Shown one piece after another: positions 37,472 to 46,815 of a stretch of DNA of 64,000 nt. The notes beneath the pieces were generated by a model. It was not told where the DNA came from and did not search any database. It was given only the letters and a program-made list of their open reading frames with translations. Source of the DNA: Xanthomonas phaseoli pv. phaseoli. Lineage in GTDB: Bacteria; Pseudomonadota; Gammaproteobacteria; Xanthomonadales; Xanthomonadaceae. Numbering within the stretch: position 1 is the first letter of the stretch; each line of letters starts with the position of its first letter. The stretch lies in contig CP094243.1 in NCBI GenBank assembly GCA_022749655.1, forward strand, positions 3,534,001 through 3,598,000. The letters are read 5' to 3'. A program made the translations under genes and the position numbers.

Positions 37472-37647
37472 GGCACACCTTGGTCGAGCTAGCCTTCTAG
37501 TATGCCGCAGCGCATCGGGCTTGGCAGCGGACAAAAAAGTTGCAGCTGCATCCTTTTGACTGAGCCTGACGTAACGTAGACAGGTGCCAAGGCGAACTTT
37601 TGTCCCGGTTCGTTACTCTCACGTTGCAGCCACTGCCGGAGCCTGCC

Positions 37648-38615
37648 ATGTCGTTTCGCGATGCTTTCAACTTGCCGTCCAGCGAGATCACCGATGAGGC
37701 CGTTTACCGCGACCGCCGCCGGCTGTTGCAGTTATTTGCGTTGACGCCCGCGCTGGGCGTGGCCGGCTGTGCCGAGGCCGACCCGCCCCCGCCCCCAAGA
37801 CCGTGGTGACGCCGGCGCAGGCGCGCAGCGGGTTTCGCACGGCCGAGGAACTGACCCGGCTGGAAGACGTCACCAGCTACAACAACTTCTACGAGTTCGG
37901 TACCGACAAGACCGATCCGTCCAAGGCGGCCAAGACCCTGAAGCTGTCGCCTTGGACAGTGAAGGTGGGCGGCGAATGCGAGAAGCCCGGCAGCCTGTCG
38001 CTGGATGAGCTGCTCAAGGGCATCGCGCCGGAAGAACGGATCTACCGGCTGCGCTGCGTGGAAGGCTGGTCGATGGTGATCCCGTGGACGGGCGTGCCGC
38101 TGGGCGAGGTACTCAAGCGCTTCGCGCCGACCTCCAAGGCCAAGTACGTCGCATTCACCACCCTGGCCGACCCGCAACAGATGCCGGGCGTGCGCTACCG
38201 TTCGATCAACTGGCCGTATCGTGAAGGCCTGCGCATCGACGAGGCGATGCATCCGCTGACCCTGCTGGCCACCGGTTTGTACGGCAAGCCGCTGCCGCAA
38301 CAGAACGGCGCGCCATTGCGCCTGGTGGTGCCGTGGAAGTACGGCTTCAAGAGCATCAAGTCGATCGTGGAAATCCGTTTCGTCGAAAAAATGCCCGAGA
38401 CCGCCTGGCACGATCTGCAGCCGTCCGAATACGGCTTCTTTTCCAACGTCAATCCGGCTGTGGACCACCCGCGCTGGAGCCAGAAGACCGAGCGCCGCAT
38501 TGCCGGTACCGCCAGCAAGCTGTTTGCCGAGCGGATTGCGACCAAGCCCTTCAATGGCTACGCCGAGCAGGTCGCCTCGCTGTATGCGGGGATGGACCTG
38601 AAGAAGTGGTTCTAG
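37648..38615 (+). CDS. msrP: Protein-methionine-sulfoxide reductase catalytic subunit MsrP (frame broken)
   Basis: A periplasmic molybdopterin enzyme repairing oxidised methionines (YedY family), about 322 residues. A twin-arginine-type signal ([19 protein letters not shown]) is followed by a Pro-rich stretch in which the frame breaks: the C-run at 37792-37796 needs one more C so that ADPPPPP continues into [18 protein letters not shown]. The molybdenum-ligating Cys is in [17 protein letters not shown], and [13 protein letters not shown] is another conserved segment. It is paired with msrQ just downstream. GGAG precedes ATG 37648. Confidence 0.93.
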
Positions 38616-38644
38616 GCAACGCACACTCTGACATCGACCCGGTA

Positions 38645-38708
38645 TAGGAGCGCGCCCGGGCGCGGCTGGCTTTATTGGTCATGCCAGTCGCGCCCGAGTG
38701 CGCTCCTA
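38645..38708. repeat. REP-like long palindrome (TAGGAGCGC hairpin)
   Basis: Arms TAGGAGCGCGCC... (38645-38670) and ...GTGCGCTCCTA (38683-38708) pair over 26 bases with three mismatches; the loop is 12 bases (TTTATTGGTCAT). It stands between msrP and msrQ. From memory, TAGGAGCGCRC palindromes recur in Xanthomonas intergenic regions. It may attenuate or stabilise the msrPQ message. Confidence 0.75.
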
Positions 38709-38740
38709 CGCTTCAGCCTCGTTTCCTTCTTCGAGATCGC

Positions 38741-39397
38741 ATGGCCAAGACATCCACTTCCGTGATCGCCGCCAAGGCCCTGGTGCATGCCGCGGCGCTG
38801 GCGCCGATCGCCCTGCTCGGCTGGCAATTCTGGCAGGTGTGGCAAAGCGGCAGCGATGCGTTGGGCGCCGACCCGGTGGCCGAGATCGAACACCGCACCG
38901 GACTGTGGGCACTGCGTTTCTTGCTGATCACGCTGGCGATCACGCCGTTGCGCCAACTTACCGGGCAGGCCGTGGTGATCCGCTTCCGCCGCATGCTGGG
39001 CCTGTACGCGTTCTTCTACGCCAGCGTGCATCTGGCGGCTTACCTCACGCTGGACCTGCACGGCTTCTGGACGCAGATTTTCGAGGAGATCCTCAAGCGC
39101 CCCTACATCACGGTGGGGTTTGCGGCGTGGTTGTTGCTGATGCCGCTGGCGATCACCTCCACCCAGGGGTGGATGCGCCGGCTCAAGCGCAACTGGGGCC
39201 GCCTGCACATGCTGATCTACCAGATCGGCCTGCTGGCGGTGCTGCATTTCTGGTGGCTGGTGAAATCCGACATCCGCGAGCCGGCCCTGTATGCCGGCAT
39301 TCTTGGAGTCTTGCTGGGCTGGCGCGTCTGGAAAAAACTCAGCGCGCGCCGAACCACAGCAAGGCGCTCAACGCCGCCGCCAGCAACACCGCGCTGA
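38741..39397 (+). CDS. msrQ: Heme-binding membrane subunit MsrQ
   Basis: A 218-residue ferric-reductase-like membrane protein (YedZ family) with six hydrophobic helices. Heme-ligating His residues are seen in the helices around FYASVHLAAYL, RLHMLIYQIGLLAVLHFWW. It passes electrons from the quinone pool or flavin reductase to MsrP. The C-terminal tail (SARRTTARRSTPPPATPR) overlaps the end of the convergent FHA gene by 59 bases, which is unusual and may mean that the real stop is earlier. ATG 38741 gives the normal family N-terminus. Confidence 0.92.
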   Translation: MAKTSTSVIAAKALVHAAALAPIALLGWQFWQVWQSGSDALGADPVAEIEHRTGLWALRFLLITLAITPLRQLTGQAVVIRFRRMLGLYAFFYASVHLAAYLTLDLHGFWTQIFEEILKRPYITVGFAAWLLLMPLAITSTQGWMRRLKRNWGRLHMLIYQIGLLAVLHFWWLVKSDIREPALYAGILGVLLGWRVWKKLSARRTTARRSTPPPATPR

Positions 39398-40178
39398 GCA
39401 GCAACCAGGGCCAGCGGGCCACCTTCACCGGTGCGCGCGTCGGCTCTGCAACCGCACGCGGCGGCGGCAGGGGTTCGGTATCGGGCAGATCCCAGGTGGT
39501 GCTGTGGTGCGTCCGCGGCACCTCCACCACGAAGCGGTGGCGCGCATCGAACACGACCTGATCGCCAGCCTGCAGCCAGCCGTCGCGCACCTGGACGCCA
39601 TTGATCCAACTCCCCTCTTCCGAGCCCAGATCGCGGATCAGCACACGGTCGCCGTGCCGTTCCAGACGCGCGTGCTGCGCCGCGAATGCCGGGTCGTCGA
39701 TGACGATATCGGCGGCGGCATCGCTGCCGACCAGACGCGCGCGATCCAGGGTGAAACTGCGCCCGTGATGGCGGCCGCCTATGCCGCGCAACAGCAGGCA
39801 GACCTCGCCGAGGCTGGCCGCGTCGTCGTGGATATCGTTGGCCGGCGCACTGGATGGGGCACTGCGCAACAGCATTTCCACGCCATCGGCATAGATCGCA
39901 TCGCCCGCACGCAGCAGCGCCATGCGGCGCACCGGGCGCCCATTGACGTGGATACCGCGGATTCCGTTGGCGACCTGCAACCACAGGCCGCGTTGGTCCA
40001 GGCAAAACTGCGCCAACAGCAACGCGCCCTGCGCATCGCCGACCACCCGCACGCTGCCGGAGGCATGACGGACGATCCGGTGGACGCCGGGCTTGAGGGG
40101 AATGATCCGGCTGCTGCCGGTGGGTGAAATGAACTTGCAGGTCGCGCACCGGCCGCAGCCTAGCAGGTTTGTCCCCAT
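39339..40178 (-). CDS. FHA-domain membrane protein
   Basis: About 279 residues. The N-terminus has a two-CxxC-like cluster (LGCGRCATCKF). Residues 20-110 form a divergent FHA-like unit (LWLQVANGIRGIHVNGRPV). Residues 145-215 form a canonical FHA domain (RARLVGSDAAADIVIDD, QHARLERHGDRVLIRDLGS, GSWINGVQV), which binds phosphothreonine peptides. A C-terminal helix (WPWLLLSAVLLAAALSALLW) anchors it. Its partner kinase is not in the window. The start is chosen at ATG 40178 because the frame upstream (to 40466) is low-complexity. Confidence 0.8.
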   Translation of the reverse strand: MGTNLLGCGRCATCKFISPTGSSRIIPLKPGVHRIVRHASGSVRVVGDAQGALLLAQFCLDQRGLWLQVANGIRGIHVNGRPVRRMALLRAGDAIYADGVEMLLRSAPSSAPANDIHDDAASLGEVCLLLRGIGGRHHGRSFTLDRARLVGSDAAADIVIDDPAFAAQHARLERHGDRVLIRDLGSEEGSWINGVQVRDGWLQAGDQVVFDARHRFVVEVPRTHHSTTWDLPDTEPLPPPRAVAEPTRAPVKVARWPWLLLSAVLLAAALSALLWFGAR

Positions 40179-40386
40179 GCGCGGCCATCGGTCCTGATCG
40201 GAGCGTGCTGGATCGCGGGCGCGGGCGCCAGGGCCGCGCTGCTGCCGGCTGAGCAGGCGCCATGGCAGCGCAGCTCGCAGACCTGCATTTCCGACCTCGA
40301 CAACACCACCGCACACGGCCGCACTTGGAGCCAAGCCCCGGCATGCGCACAATGCGCCCTCACTTTTCGCATGACCCATCGCCCCC

Positions 40387-40662
40387 ATGTCCAGCATCGA
40401 TATCCGCCACGACCATTCCTTGACGCCGGCCCAGGCCCGCGCGGCCATCGACGAGGCGGCGCGCAAGCTGGCCGATCGCTACGGCGTTGCTTCGCATTGG
40501 GAAGGCGACACCTTGCGCATCGCACGTGCGGGCGTGGACGGAGCAATCGCGCTGCTCCCGCAGCAAGTGCACGTCACCGCCGAGCTCGGCTTTTTGCTGT
40601 CGGCGATGCAGCCGATGGTGGAATCGGAAATCCGTCGCTTGCTGGCCGAGAAACTGGCCTGA
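40387..40662 (+). CDS. Polyhydroxyalkanoic acid system family protein
   Basis: A 91-residue protein matching the small PHA granule-region family (PF09650 type): MSSIDIRHDHSLTPAQARAA, then IDEAARKLADRYGV and a C-terminal VTAELGFLLSAMQPMVESEI. Its exact role is unknown; in other bacteria it accompanies phasin genes. A phasin-like gene follows 160 bases downstream on the same strand, which supports the assignment. Confidence 0.82.
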   Translation: MSSIDIRHDHSLTPAQARAAIDEAARKLADRYGVASHWEGDTLRIARAGVDGAIALLPQQVHVTAELGFLLSAMQPMVESEIRRLLAEKLA

Positions 40663-40824
40663 CGGAGCGACTGGGTCTGCGCTGCTTCAGCGTCAAGTCA
40701 CCTGCCCGGGCGCCTGCGGGTAGATGCTTTCAGCTCGCCTGATCGGGCACTGTTTCACCTGCCCGATGCAGGGTCGGCACTAGGGTGAATGCAATGTCAC
40801 GTTGGCAACCTACAGGAGCATCGC

Positions 40825-41385
40825 ATGACGACCGGATACGATCAGAACGGTAACCGCGGCAACGCGGCCCAGGGCTTCCAGGCGCAGGCGGAACAGATCT
40901 CGCGCCGGCTTGGCGAATCGGCTCAGACCGTGTGGCTTGCCGGCCTGGGCGCGCTCGGGCGCGTGCAGAACGAAGGCAGCAAGCTGTTCGACTCGTTGGT
41001 ACGCGAGGGCGCCGCCTATGAGCGCACCGGCCAGCGCAGGGCAGCCGAGAGCGTCGACGAATTGCGCGAAGAGGTGGAAACCCAGTTCGAGCAGGCACGC
41101 GATACCGCGGTGCGCGGCTGGGACAAACTGGGCAAGGCCTTCGACGAACGCGTGAAGGGTGTCCTGCGCACGCTCAACATCCCCGAGCAGGAAGAATTGG
41201 AAAACCTGCGGCGCGAGGTGGAGTCGCTAAAAGCCCAGGTCCGCGCCAATACGGCGGCCACCAAGCGTGCCAACCGTACCGCCAACCAAGCGGCGCAGGC
41301 CGCCAGCGAGACGACCGGCGCTGGCGGCGCGGGTGCCGGGGCGGCATCGTCGTCCGGCAACCCCTCTGCGTTCGACCCGGAATAG
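40825..41385 (+). CDS. Phasin-family protein
   Basis: A 186-residue amphipathic helical protein. The core QISRRLGESAQTVWLAGLGA, LGRVQNEGSKLFDSLVREG is the typical phasin repeat pattern. A coiled segment (EELENLRREVESLKAQVRAN) and an Ala/Gly/Ser-rich tail like those of PhaI/PhaF phasins follow. Such proteins coat polyhydroxyalkanoate granules or act as stress chaperones. A strong CAGGAG site lies 7 bases before ATG 40825. It follows the PHA-system gene and could share a promoter with it. Confidence 0.87.
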   Translation: MTTGYDQNGNRGNAAQGFQAQAEQISRRLGESAQTVWLAGLGALGRVQNEGSKLFDSLVREGAAYERTGQRRAAESVDELREEVETQFEQARDTAVRGWDKLGKAFDERVKGVLRTLNIPEQEELENLRREVESLKAQVRANTAATKRANRTANQAAQAASETTGAGGAGAGAASSSGNPSAFDPE

Positions 41386-41921
41386 GCACCACGGCGAAGC
41401 AGCCGCGCTGTCACGAGGCGGCGCGGCTGTTGCCCGAGGCGAAGAGCGTCATCGCCGAGGTGCAGGTGCAAGTGCGCGCTACACGTCTGCCCACCGGCCA
41501 GCGCCTAGCACTCGCCACCTTGAGCGGTGTCACTGTCTGTTCCCCCTGCGGCGGTGCGTACAACGACCCTGAGTGGTGTGTTCGGCAGGCCGCAGCCAGG
41601 CATTGGCGATGGAACGGCATAGGATGCGGCGTTGCTGAAGGGTGATTTGGACTCGTGCAGCCTTTGTGAATCAAGGCCTTAGCACTTCAAAGCAGCCCCG
41701 CCTCCCGATGTTGCAAAGCAGCATGATTTTTTGGACAATCGGGGACGACCCGCCAGTCCTGCGTTACGAAGTCCGTTTGCTCCCCTCCCCTCACGGCTTC
41801 GGACTGGCGGGTCTTTCGCTATCTGGATCACGGCTCGCGATATCACCGCGCACGATCCATTGACGAATCTTTCGCGAAGGATTCTTCTACACGCACGATT
41901 CGTTATACGCGCCATTGCTTG
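41386..41921. other. Intergenic region holding a candidate sRNA
   Basis: No convincing gene. The notable content is a promoter-like pair (TTGCAA at 41711-41716, 17-base spacer, GACAAT at 41734-41739) followed by a large hairpin (41747-41813), described separately. The remainder shows no repeat or motif. Confidence 0.55.
41746..41820 (+). ncRNA. Candidate small RNA with a C-rich loop
   Basis: A perfect 13-bp stem (GACCCGCCAGTCC at 41747-41759 with GGACTGGCGGGTC at 41801-41813), an inner 7-bp stem (GAAG+CCG with CGG+CTTC) and an 18-base loop TTTGCTCCCCTCCCCTCA. A promoter-like pair (-35 TTGCAA, 17 bp, -10 GACAAT) would start transcription about 41746, exactly at the stem. TCTTTCGCT follows the stem, a weak U-tract. 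The CUCCCCUCCCC loop could pair with Shine-Dalgarno sequences, as in C-rich-loop sRNAs. It could instead be only a terminator hairpin. Confidence 0.45.
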
Positions 41922-42926
41922 ATGCTCATGCCTTACTGGATTCTGGCGCCCTTGGCCGCACTGCTGCTCTGGCTGGCGGTGTCTGCCTACCTGTGGCTAG
42001 TGCGACGACGCGCCAATGAAGTGCATGAAGGCGTACGCGCGCTGGCCATCATGCACTGGCGCGATTTTTCCGCCGTGGTGCTGCGCGTTCTGCAGGATCA
42101 ACGTGGATGGCAGCCCACGCAGTTGCCGCAGGATGGCCTGCCCACCGCCGATTTCATGATGCAGACCGAGCATGGCACCCGGCTGGTGGCCTGCAAGCAC
42201 GGGCGCGGTTATCGCATCGGCGTGGCGGCAGTGAACGAGCTGGGCGCGATGGCGCGGCTGGCCGGTGCCAACGGCGGCGTGATGGTGACCGAAGGCCGTA
42301 TGGAGCGCGAAGGCATCGCCGCCGCGGAGAAGCAATCGATCGAAGTGCTGGACGGTGTGCGTCTGTGGCCGCTGCTCAAACCCTATCTGCCTGGCGATGT
42401 GGAAGCCGGCGTGGTCGGTGCGGCGCGCCGCCGCGCGATCCGCCACAGCATCATTGCCGGTGCCGCACTGGCGACGCTGGCAGTCATGGCGGTGCTGACG
42501 CTGCGCCCGCCGGCGCCGACGCCGACGCCGGCCACATCGCGCACCGCGGCGTCTTCGCCTGTTCCTGCACCGGCCCGCGTGGTCGCGGCACCTACCGCCT
42601 CCGCCAGTCCCGCCCAGCCGACGCCCTCACCCACTCCTGCGACCCCGGCCGCGCCGGCAGCCGGCGCAGAACCGGATGCGGCCACCATCCAGGGCTATCA
42701 GCGGGACGTCTCCAAGGCCTTGGCGCAGACACCGGGACTGGTGCGCGGCATCTGGCTGACCCAGGCAACCCTGGTGGTGGATCGGACGGTGGAAGACAGC
42801 GCGGCATGGCCGCTGATTTGCCGCGAGCTGCAACGCTACCCGTACCTGCGCACGGTGCGCGTGCAGCTCAACCCCCGCCCGGGAACCGCTGAGCCGGTAC
42901 GCTGGCGTCAGTGCAGCACGATTTGA
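41922..42926 (+). CDS. Membrane-anchored Mrr-type restriction-endonuclease-like protein
   Basis: About 334 residues. An N-terminal membrane helix (WILAPLAALLLWLAVSAYLW) is followed by a PD-(D/E)xK-like domain at residues 40-150: HWRDFSAVVLRVLQDQRGW, Asp in LPTADFMMQ, and ACKHGRGYRIG in place of the usual (E/Q)xK, then GGVMVTEGRM and the strand VLDGVRLWPLL. A second helix (IIAGAALATLAVMAVL), a long Pro/Ala/Thr linker and a C-terminal globular part follow. The missing acidic residue before Lys suggests weak or absent nuclease activity. The function is unknown. The start is 41922 or 41928. Confidence 0.7.
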   Translation: MLMPYWILAPLAALLLWLAVSAYLWLVRRRANEVHEGVRALAIMHWRDFSAVVLRVLQDQRGWQPTQLPQDGLPTADFMMQTEHGTRLVACKHGRGYRIGVAAVNELGAMARLAGANGGVMVTEGRMEREGIAAAEKQSIEVLDGVRLWPLLKPYLPGDVEAGVVGAARRRAIRHSIIAGAALATLAVMAVLTLRPPAPTPTPATSRTAASSPVPAPARVVAAPTASASPAQPTPSPTPATPAAPAAGAEPDAATIQGYQRDVSKALAQTPGLVRGIWLTQATLVVDRTVEDSAAWPLICRELQRYPYLRTVRVQLNPRPGTAEPVRWRQCSTI

Positions 42927-43112
42927 TACTGAGACCTTGGCTGCGGTCTTGGTGAAGCGTCGCTGCGCTTGCTCAACCGGGCACATGCCTGCGAACGCGC
43001 AGTCGCCGCCATCTCGGCGTAAAGCGACTGCAACACGGCCGATGACAATTCAGCCAACAACCGCAGTGACTCGAGCGCTGCGGTACCGCGCCCTTCGCCC
43101 GCCGACATCAGC

Positions 43113-43889
43113 TCAGCGCAGTCCTGGCGCGAACCGCGCCACCAGATCGTACGAACCGCCCAAGAACATCTGGCGCACGTAGGTGACCGGCAGCTCGCCG
43201 CGCCAGGTGTGGCGGTCGATCACCAGGCAGGCCGCGCCATCGTCCGCCTGGAGCTGCTTGGCCTGCGCGGCGTCGGCACTGGCAGCGCTGATGCGGTGCT
43301 CGGCACGCGTCCATGGCACGTTGCGCAATAACCAGCTGCCCGGCGCCACCTCCGTGAACGGCTGGTCCAATGCGTCGGGCACGGTGGTGATGTCGATCAC
43401 CCGGCGCTCCAGCGCAAACGGGCGGCCGTCGGCCAGGTGCACGCTTTGCAATTCCAGCACCTTGCCGGTACTGCCAAGCGCACGTTCCTGCGGCACGCGC
43501 TGCCGCACGTTGCGCAGCTGCCGCGACAACAAGGAGAACCGATACGCATGGCCGCGCGTGGTCATTTCCACTTCGATGTCCGGGATCGAAAGCGCCACCT
43601 GTTCCAGATGCGGGTGCTGCCGTGCCACGAACGAGCCCGTACGGCGGCGGCGTTCGATCATGCCGGCATCGGCCAGCAAGCCGAGCACCTTGTTCACTGT
43701 CATGCGCGAACAGCCGTATTGCGCCATCAACTCGTGCTCGGGCGGCACGCGGTGCCCGGGCGGCCAGTCGCCGCTATGGATGCGTTGTTCCAGATCCTGG
43801 CGGATGCGCTGATGCAAGGTGCCAGGCACGATGGTGGTGGTGGCGGTCAAAGCACGGGTCTCCGGAAAGAGCGGCGATTCAATCGGCAT
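43113..43889 (-). CDS. hutC: Histidine utilization repressor HutC
   Basis: A 258-residue GntR-family (HutC subgroup) repressor. The N-terminal winged HTH is RVPPEHELMAQYGCSRMTVN, KVLGLLADAGMIERRRRTGS. The UTRA effector domain spans about residues 95-250 and includes ELQSVHLADGRPFALERRVI and VPWTRAEHRISAA. Urocanate normally releases it from hut promoters. It follows hutF on the same strand, while hutIHGU run the other way. The 10-bp palindrome at 45563 is its likely operator. The start is ATG 43889 because upstream codons (to 43970) look non-coding. Confidence 0.93.
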   Translation of the reverse strand: MPIESPLFPETRALTATTTIVPGTLHQRIRQDLEQRIHSGDWPPGHRVPPEHELMAQYGCSRMTVNKVLGLLADAGMIERRRRTGSFVARQHPHLEQVALSIPDIEVEMTTRGHAYRFSLLSRQLRNVRQRVPQERALGSTGKVLELQSVHLADGRPFALERRVIDITTVPDALDQPFTEVAPGSWLLRNVPWTRAEHRISAASADAAQAKQLQADDGAACLVIDRHTWRGELPVTYVRQMFLGGSYDLVARFAPGLR

Positions 43890-44166
43890 GCCGCAGGGTC
43901 GGCAGCGTGCGCCAGCTGCACGTTGCGGCATGCACCATGCACGCCGCAGGGACGAGGGCACTGCGTGCACCTGCTGTGGCGACGCAGCTGCGTCTGCGCC
44001 GGCTCCAGGAGCGGCACTGCGCGCGCACCCGCTTGGAGCGATTCAGGCGCAGCCACTGGCCGTTGCGGCCGGGGCCGGTAATCGGCGGGTGTGAAGCGTA
44101 CACCACGACTCCGGCGCGCCGCTGGGCATCCACCTGACCGCTCTTGCCGCCGTGCGATGGCCAATG

Positions 44167-45536
44167 TCACTGACCCAGCAGGCTGCGCAACACCGCGGCA
44201 AACCGTGTGGCGATACGGGCGCGGTCGACATGTTGCCCGTTGCGCACCACCCAGCGCCCGCCGCGCCAGACATTGCGCACCGCGTTGCCACGCGCGGCAA
44301 ACAGCCAGCTGTCCAGCCATGCGTCGTCGCTGCGCGCCTGCAGGGCCGGATGCGCCGTGTCCAATTCGATCAGATCGGCCGCTGCGCCGACACCGATGCC
44401 GGTCTGCGCAAGGCCCAGCGCCTGCGCGGCACCCAGGCCGGCCTGGTCGTAGAGCCAACGCCCGCTCGACACAGGCCCCTGCGCCAAGACATTGCGCGCC
44501 CGCAGCGTCAGGCGCTGGCCGTACTCGAGCAGGCGCAGTTCTTCGGCAGCATCGATCAGCACGTTCGAATCCGAACCCACGCCAAACCGCCCGCCCGCGG
44601 CAGCAAAGGCCTGCATCGGGAACACGCCATCGCCCAGGTTCGCCTCGGTGATCGGGCATAGACCCACCACCGCGCCGCTGGCGACAATCGCATCCAGTTC
44701 GTGTGCATCCACATGCGTGGCGTGCACCAGACACCAGCGCGCGTCCACCGGCGCGTTGGCCAGCAGCCACTGCACCGGGCGCTGCTTGGACCAGGCCAGG
44801 CAGGCGTCCACTTCACGCTGTTGCTCGGCGATATGCAGATGGATGGGGCCATCGGTAAGCGGCACCAGCGCTGCCAGTTGCTGCGGAGTCACCGCGCGCA
44901 GGCTGTGTGGCGCCAGCCCGAGCACCGCATCCGGCAGCGCTTTCAGGCTGTGCCTGCAGTGGTCCAGCAAGCGCGCAAAGCCGTCGATGTCGTGAATCAG
45001 ACGGCGCTGCGCCGGGCTGGGGCAGCACCACCGAAATCCGAGTGCGCATAGAACACCGGCAACAGGCTGAGCCCGATGCCGGTGTTGGCGGCAGCGGCGG
45101 CAATGCGCTCGGACATTTCGCCGGCCTGCGCATACGGCGCACCGCTCGCCGCGTGATGCAGGTAATGGAATTCGCCGACCCGGGTGAAGCCGCTTTCGAG
45201 CATCTCCGCATAGGCCTGCTCGGCGATCGCCTGCAGGCTCTCCGGGTCGAGCCGGTCGACGAAGCGGTACATCAGCTCGCGCCAGCTCCAGAAGCTGTCG
45301 CCGCTGCGCCCGCCCACTTCGGTCAACCCTGCCATGCCACGCTGAAAGGCATGGCTATGCAGGTTGCCCAGGCCAGGCAGCACTACCTCGCAACGCGTGT
45401 CGGCGGGGGCGGCAGGCGCATCGACCTGCACCGCGCCGATGCGGCCCTGTGACAGCGTGATCCGCACGCCGCTCGCCCAGCCGTCGGGCAACAAGGCCCG
45501 GGCTGCCCAGAACACCTGCGCCTGTTGGTCTGCCAC
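44167..45536 (-). CDS. hutF: Formimidoylglutamate deiminase (frame broken)
   Basis: An amidohydrolase converting N-formimino-L-glutamate to N-formyl-L-glutamate and ammonia, about 456 residues repaired. The metal motif is [19 protein letters not shown]. The C-terminal half has [32 protein letters not shown] and [20 protein letters not shown]. The frame breaks in the G-run at 45019-45022 (+ strand): one more base turns [18 protein letters not shown] into [20 protein letters not shown] and joins the halves. GTG 45536 is the start, with GAGGG upstream. It diverges from hutI and precedes hutC. Confidence 0.92.
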
Positions 45537-45562
45537 TGGACACCCTCGATCGCCGAACTTAT

Positions 45563-45572
45563 TGTATATACA
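45563..45572. promoter_or_regulatory. Probable HutC operator
   Basis: TGTATATACA, a perfect 10-bp palindrome (within ATTGTATATACATATC), lies in the 60-bp gap between divergent hutF (start 45536) and hutI (start 45597). HutC repressors bind GTATA-containing dyads, so one site could control both directions. Confidence 0.7.
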
Positions 45573-45596
45573 TATCAGACACCACGAGCCTGCGCC

Positions 45597-46802
45597 ATGC
45601 ATTGCGACGTTTTGTGGCACAACGCGCAACTGATGACCCTGGATGCGGCCGATGGCGGCCTGGGCATCGTGGACGATGGCATCGTCGCCTGCCGGCACGG
45701 CCATATCGTCTACGCCGGCGCGGCCGCACAGGCGCCGGCGCTGCAGTCCGACAGTGCGCACGACTGCCAGCGCCGCTGGATCAGCCCCGGCCTGATCGAT
45801 TGCCACACGCATCTGGTGTACGCCGGCAATCGCGCCAATGAGTTCGAGCAACGCCTGCGCGGCGCCAGCTATGCCGACATCGCCGCAGCCGGCGGCGGCA
45901 TCGTGGCAACGGTGCGCGCCACCCGCGCCGCCGATGATGCGGCACTCCTGGCCGCCAGCCTGCCGCGCCTGGATGCGCTGCTCGCCGAAGGCGTGACCAC
46001 GCTGGAAATCAAATCCGGCTACGGGCTCACGCTGGACGATGAAATCAAGCAGCTGCGCGTGGCGCGCCAACTCGCCGCGCTGCGCAAGGTGGAAGTGGTG
46101 CCGACCTTCCTGGGCGCGCATGCCGTGCCGCCTGGCGGGCAGGCGCAGCACTACATCGACCAGGTCTGCACGCAGATGATTCCGGCGATCGCCGCGCAAG
46201 GGCTTGCCGAGGCGGTGGACGTGTTCTGCGAGCATCTGGCGTTCTCGCAGGCGCAGGCCGAACAGGTCTTCCTTGCGGCGCAAGCGCATGGCTTGCGCAT
46301 CAAGATCCACGCCGAACAGCTGAGCAACCAGCACGGCGCGGAACTGGCCGCACGCTACGGCGCGTTGTCGGCCGACCACATCGAGTACCTGGACCCGGCC
46401 GGCGTTGCAGAGATGGCCGCCGCCGGCACGGTGGCAGTGCTGTTGCCAGGCGCGTTCTACTTCACCCGCGATACCCAGCTGCCGCCGATTGCCGCGCTGC
46501 GCACGGCCGGCGTGCCGCTGGCGCTGGCCACCGACTGCAATCCGGGCACCTCGCCACTGACCAGCCCGCTGCTGGCGATGAACATGGCGGCGACGTTGTT
46601 CCGCATGACCGTGGACGAATGCATCGCCGGGTTCACCCGCCAGGCGGCGCGTGCGCTCGGGCGTAGCGAGCGCCTGGGCCAGCTGCGCGCCGGCATGGAC
46701 TGCGACCTGGCGATCTGGAATATCGATGCGCCGGCCGATCTGGTCTACCGCATGGGCTTCAATCCTCTTCATGCCCGCGTCTGGCGCGGGCATCTGTGCT
46801 GA
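45597..46802 (+). CDS. hutI: Imidazolonepropionase
   Basis: A 401-residue amidohydrolase opening 4-imidazolone-5-propanoate to formiminoglutamate (third step of histidine breakdown). The metal motif is [20 protein letters not shown]. Other conserved segments are [48 protein letters not shown] and [15 protein letters not shown]. It is the first gene of hutIHGU. ATG 45597 lies 24 bases after the operator palindrome, so repressor binding would overlap the promoter or leader. Confidence 0.97.
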   Translation: MHCDVLWHNAQLMTLDAADGGLGIVDDGIVACRHGHIVYAGAAAQAPALQSDSAHDCQRRWISPGLIDCHTHLVYAGNRANEFEQRLRGASYADIAAAGGGIVATVRATRAADDAALLAASLPRLDALLAEGVTTLEIKSGYGLTLDDEIKQLRVARQLAALRKVEVVPTFLGAHAVPPGGQAQHYIDQVCTQMIPAIAAQGLAEAVDVFCEHLAFSQAQAEQVFLAAQAHGLRIKIHAEQLSNQHGAELAARYGALSADHIEYLDPAGVAEMAAAGTVAVLLPGAFYFTRDTQLPPIAALRTAGVPLALATDCNPGTSPLTSPLLAMNMAATLFRMTVDECIAGFTRQAARALGRSERLGQLRAGMDCDLAIWNIDAPADLVYRMGFNPLHARVWRGHLC

Positions 46803-46815
46803 ATCCGGAGTCGTC

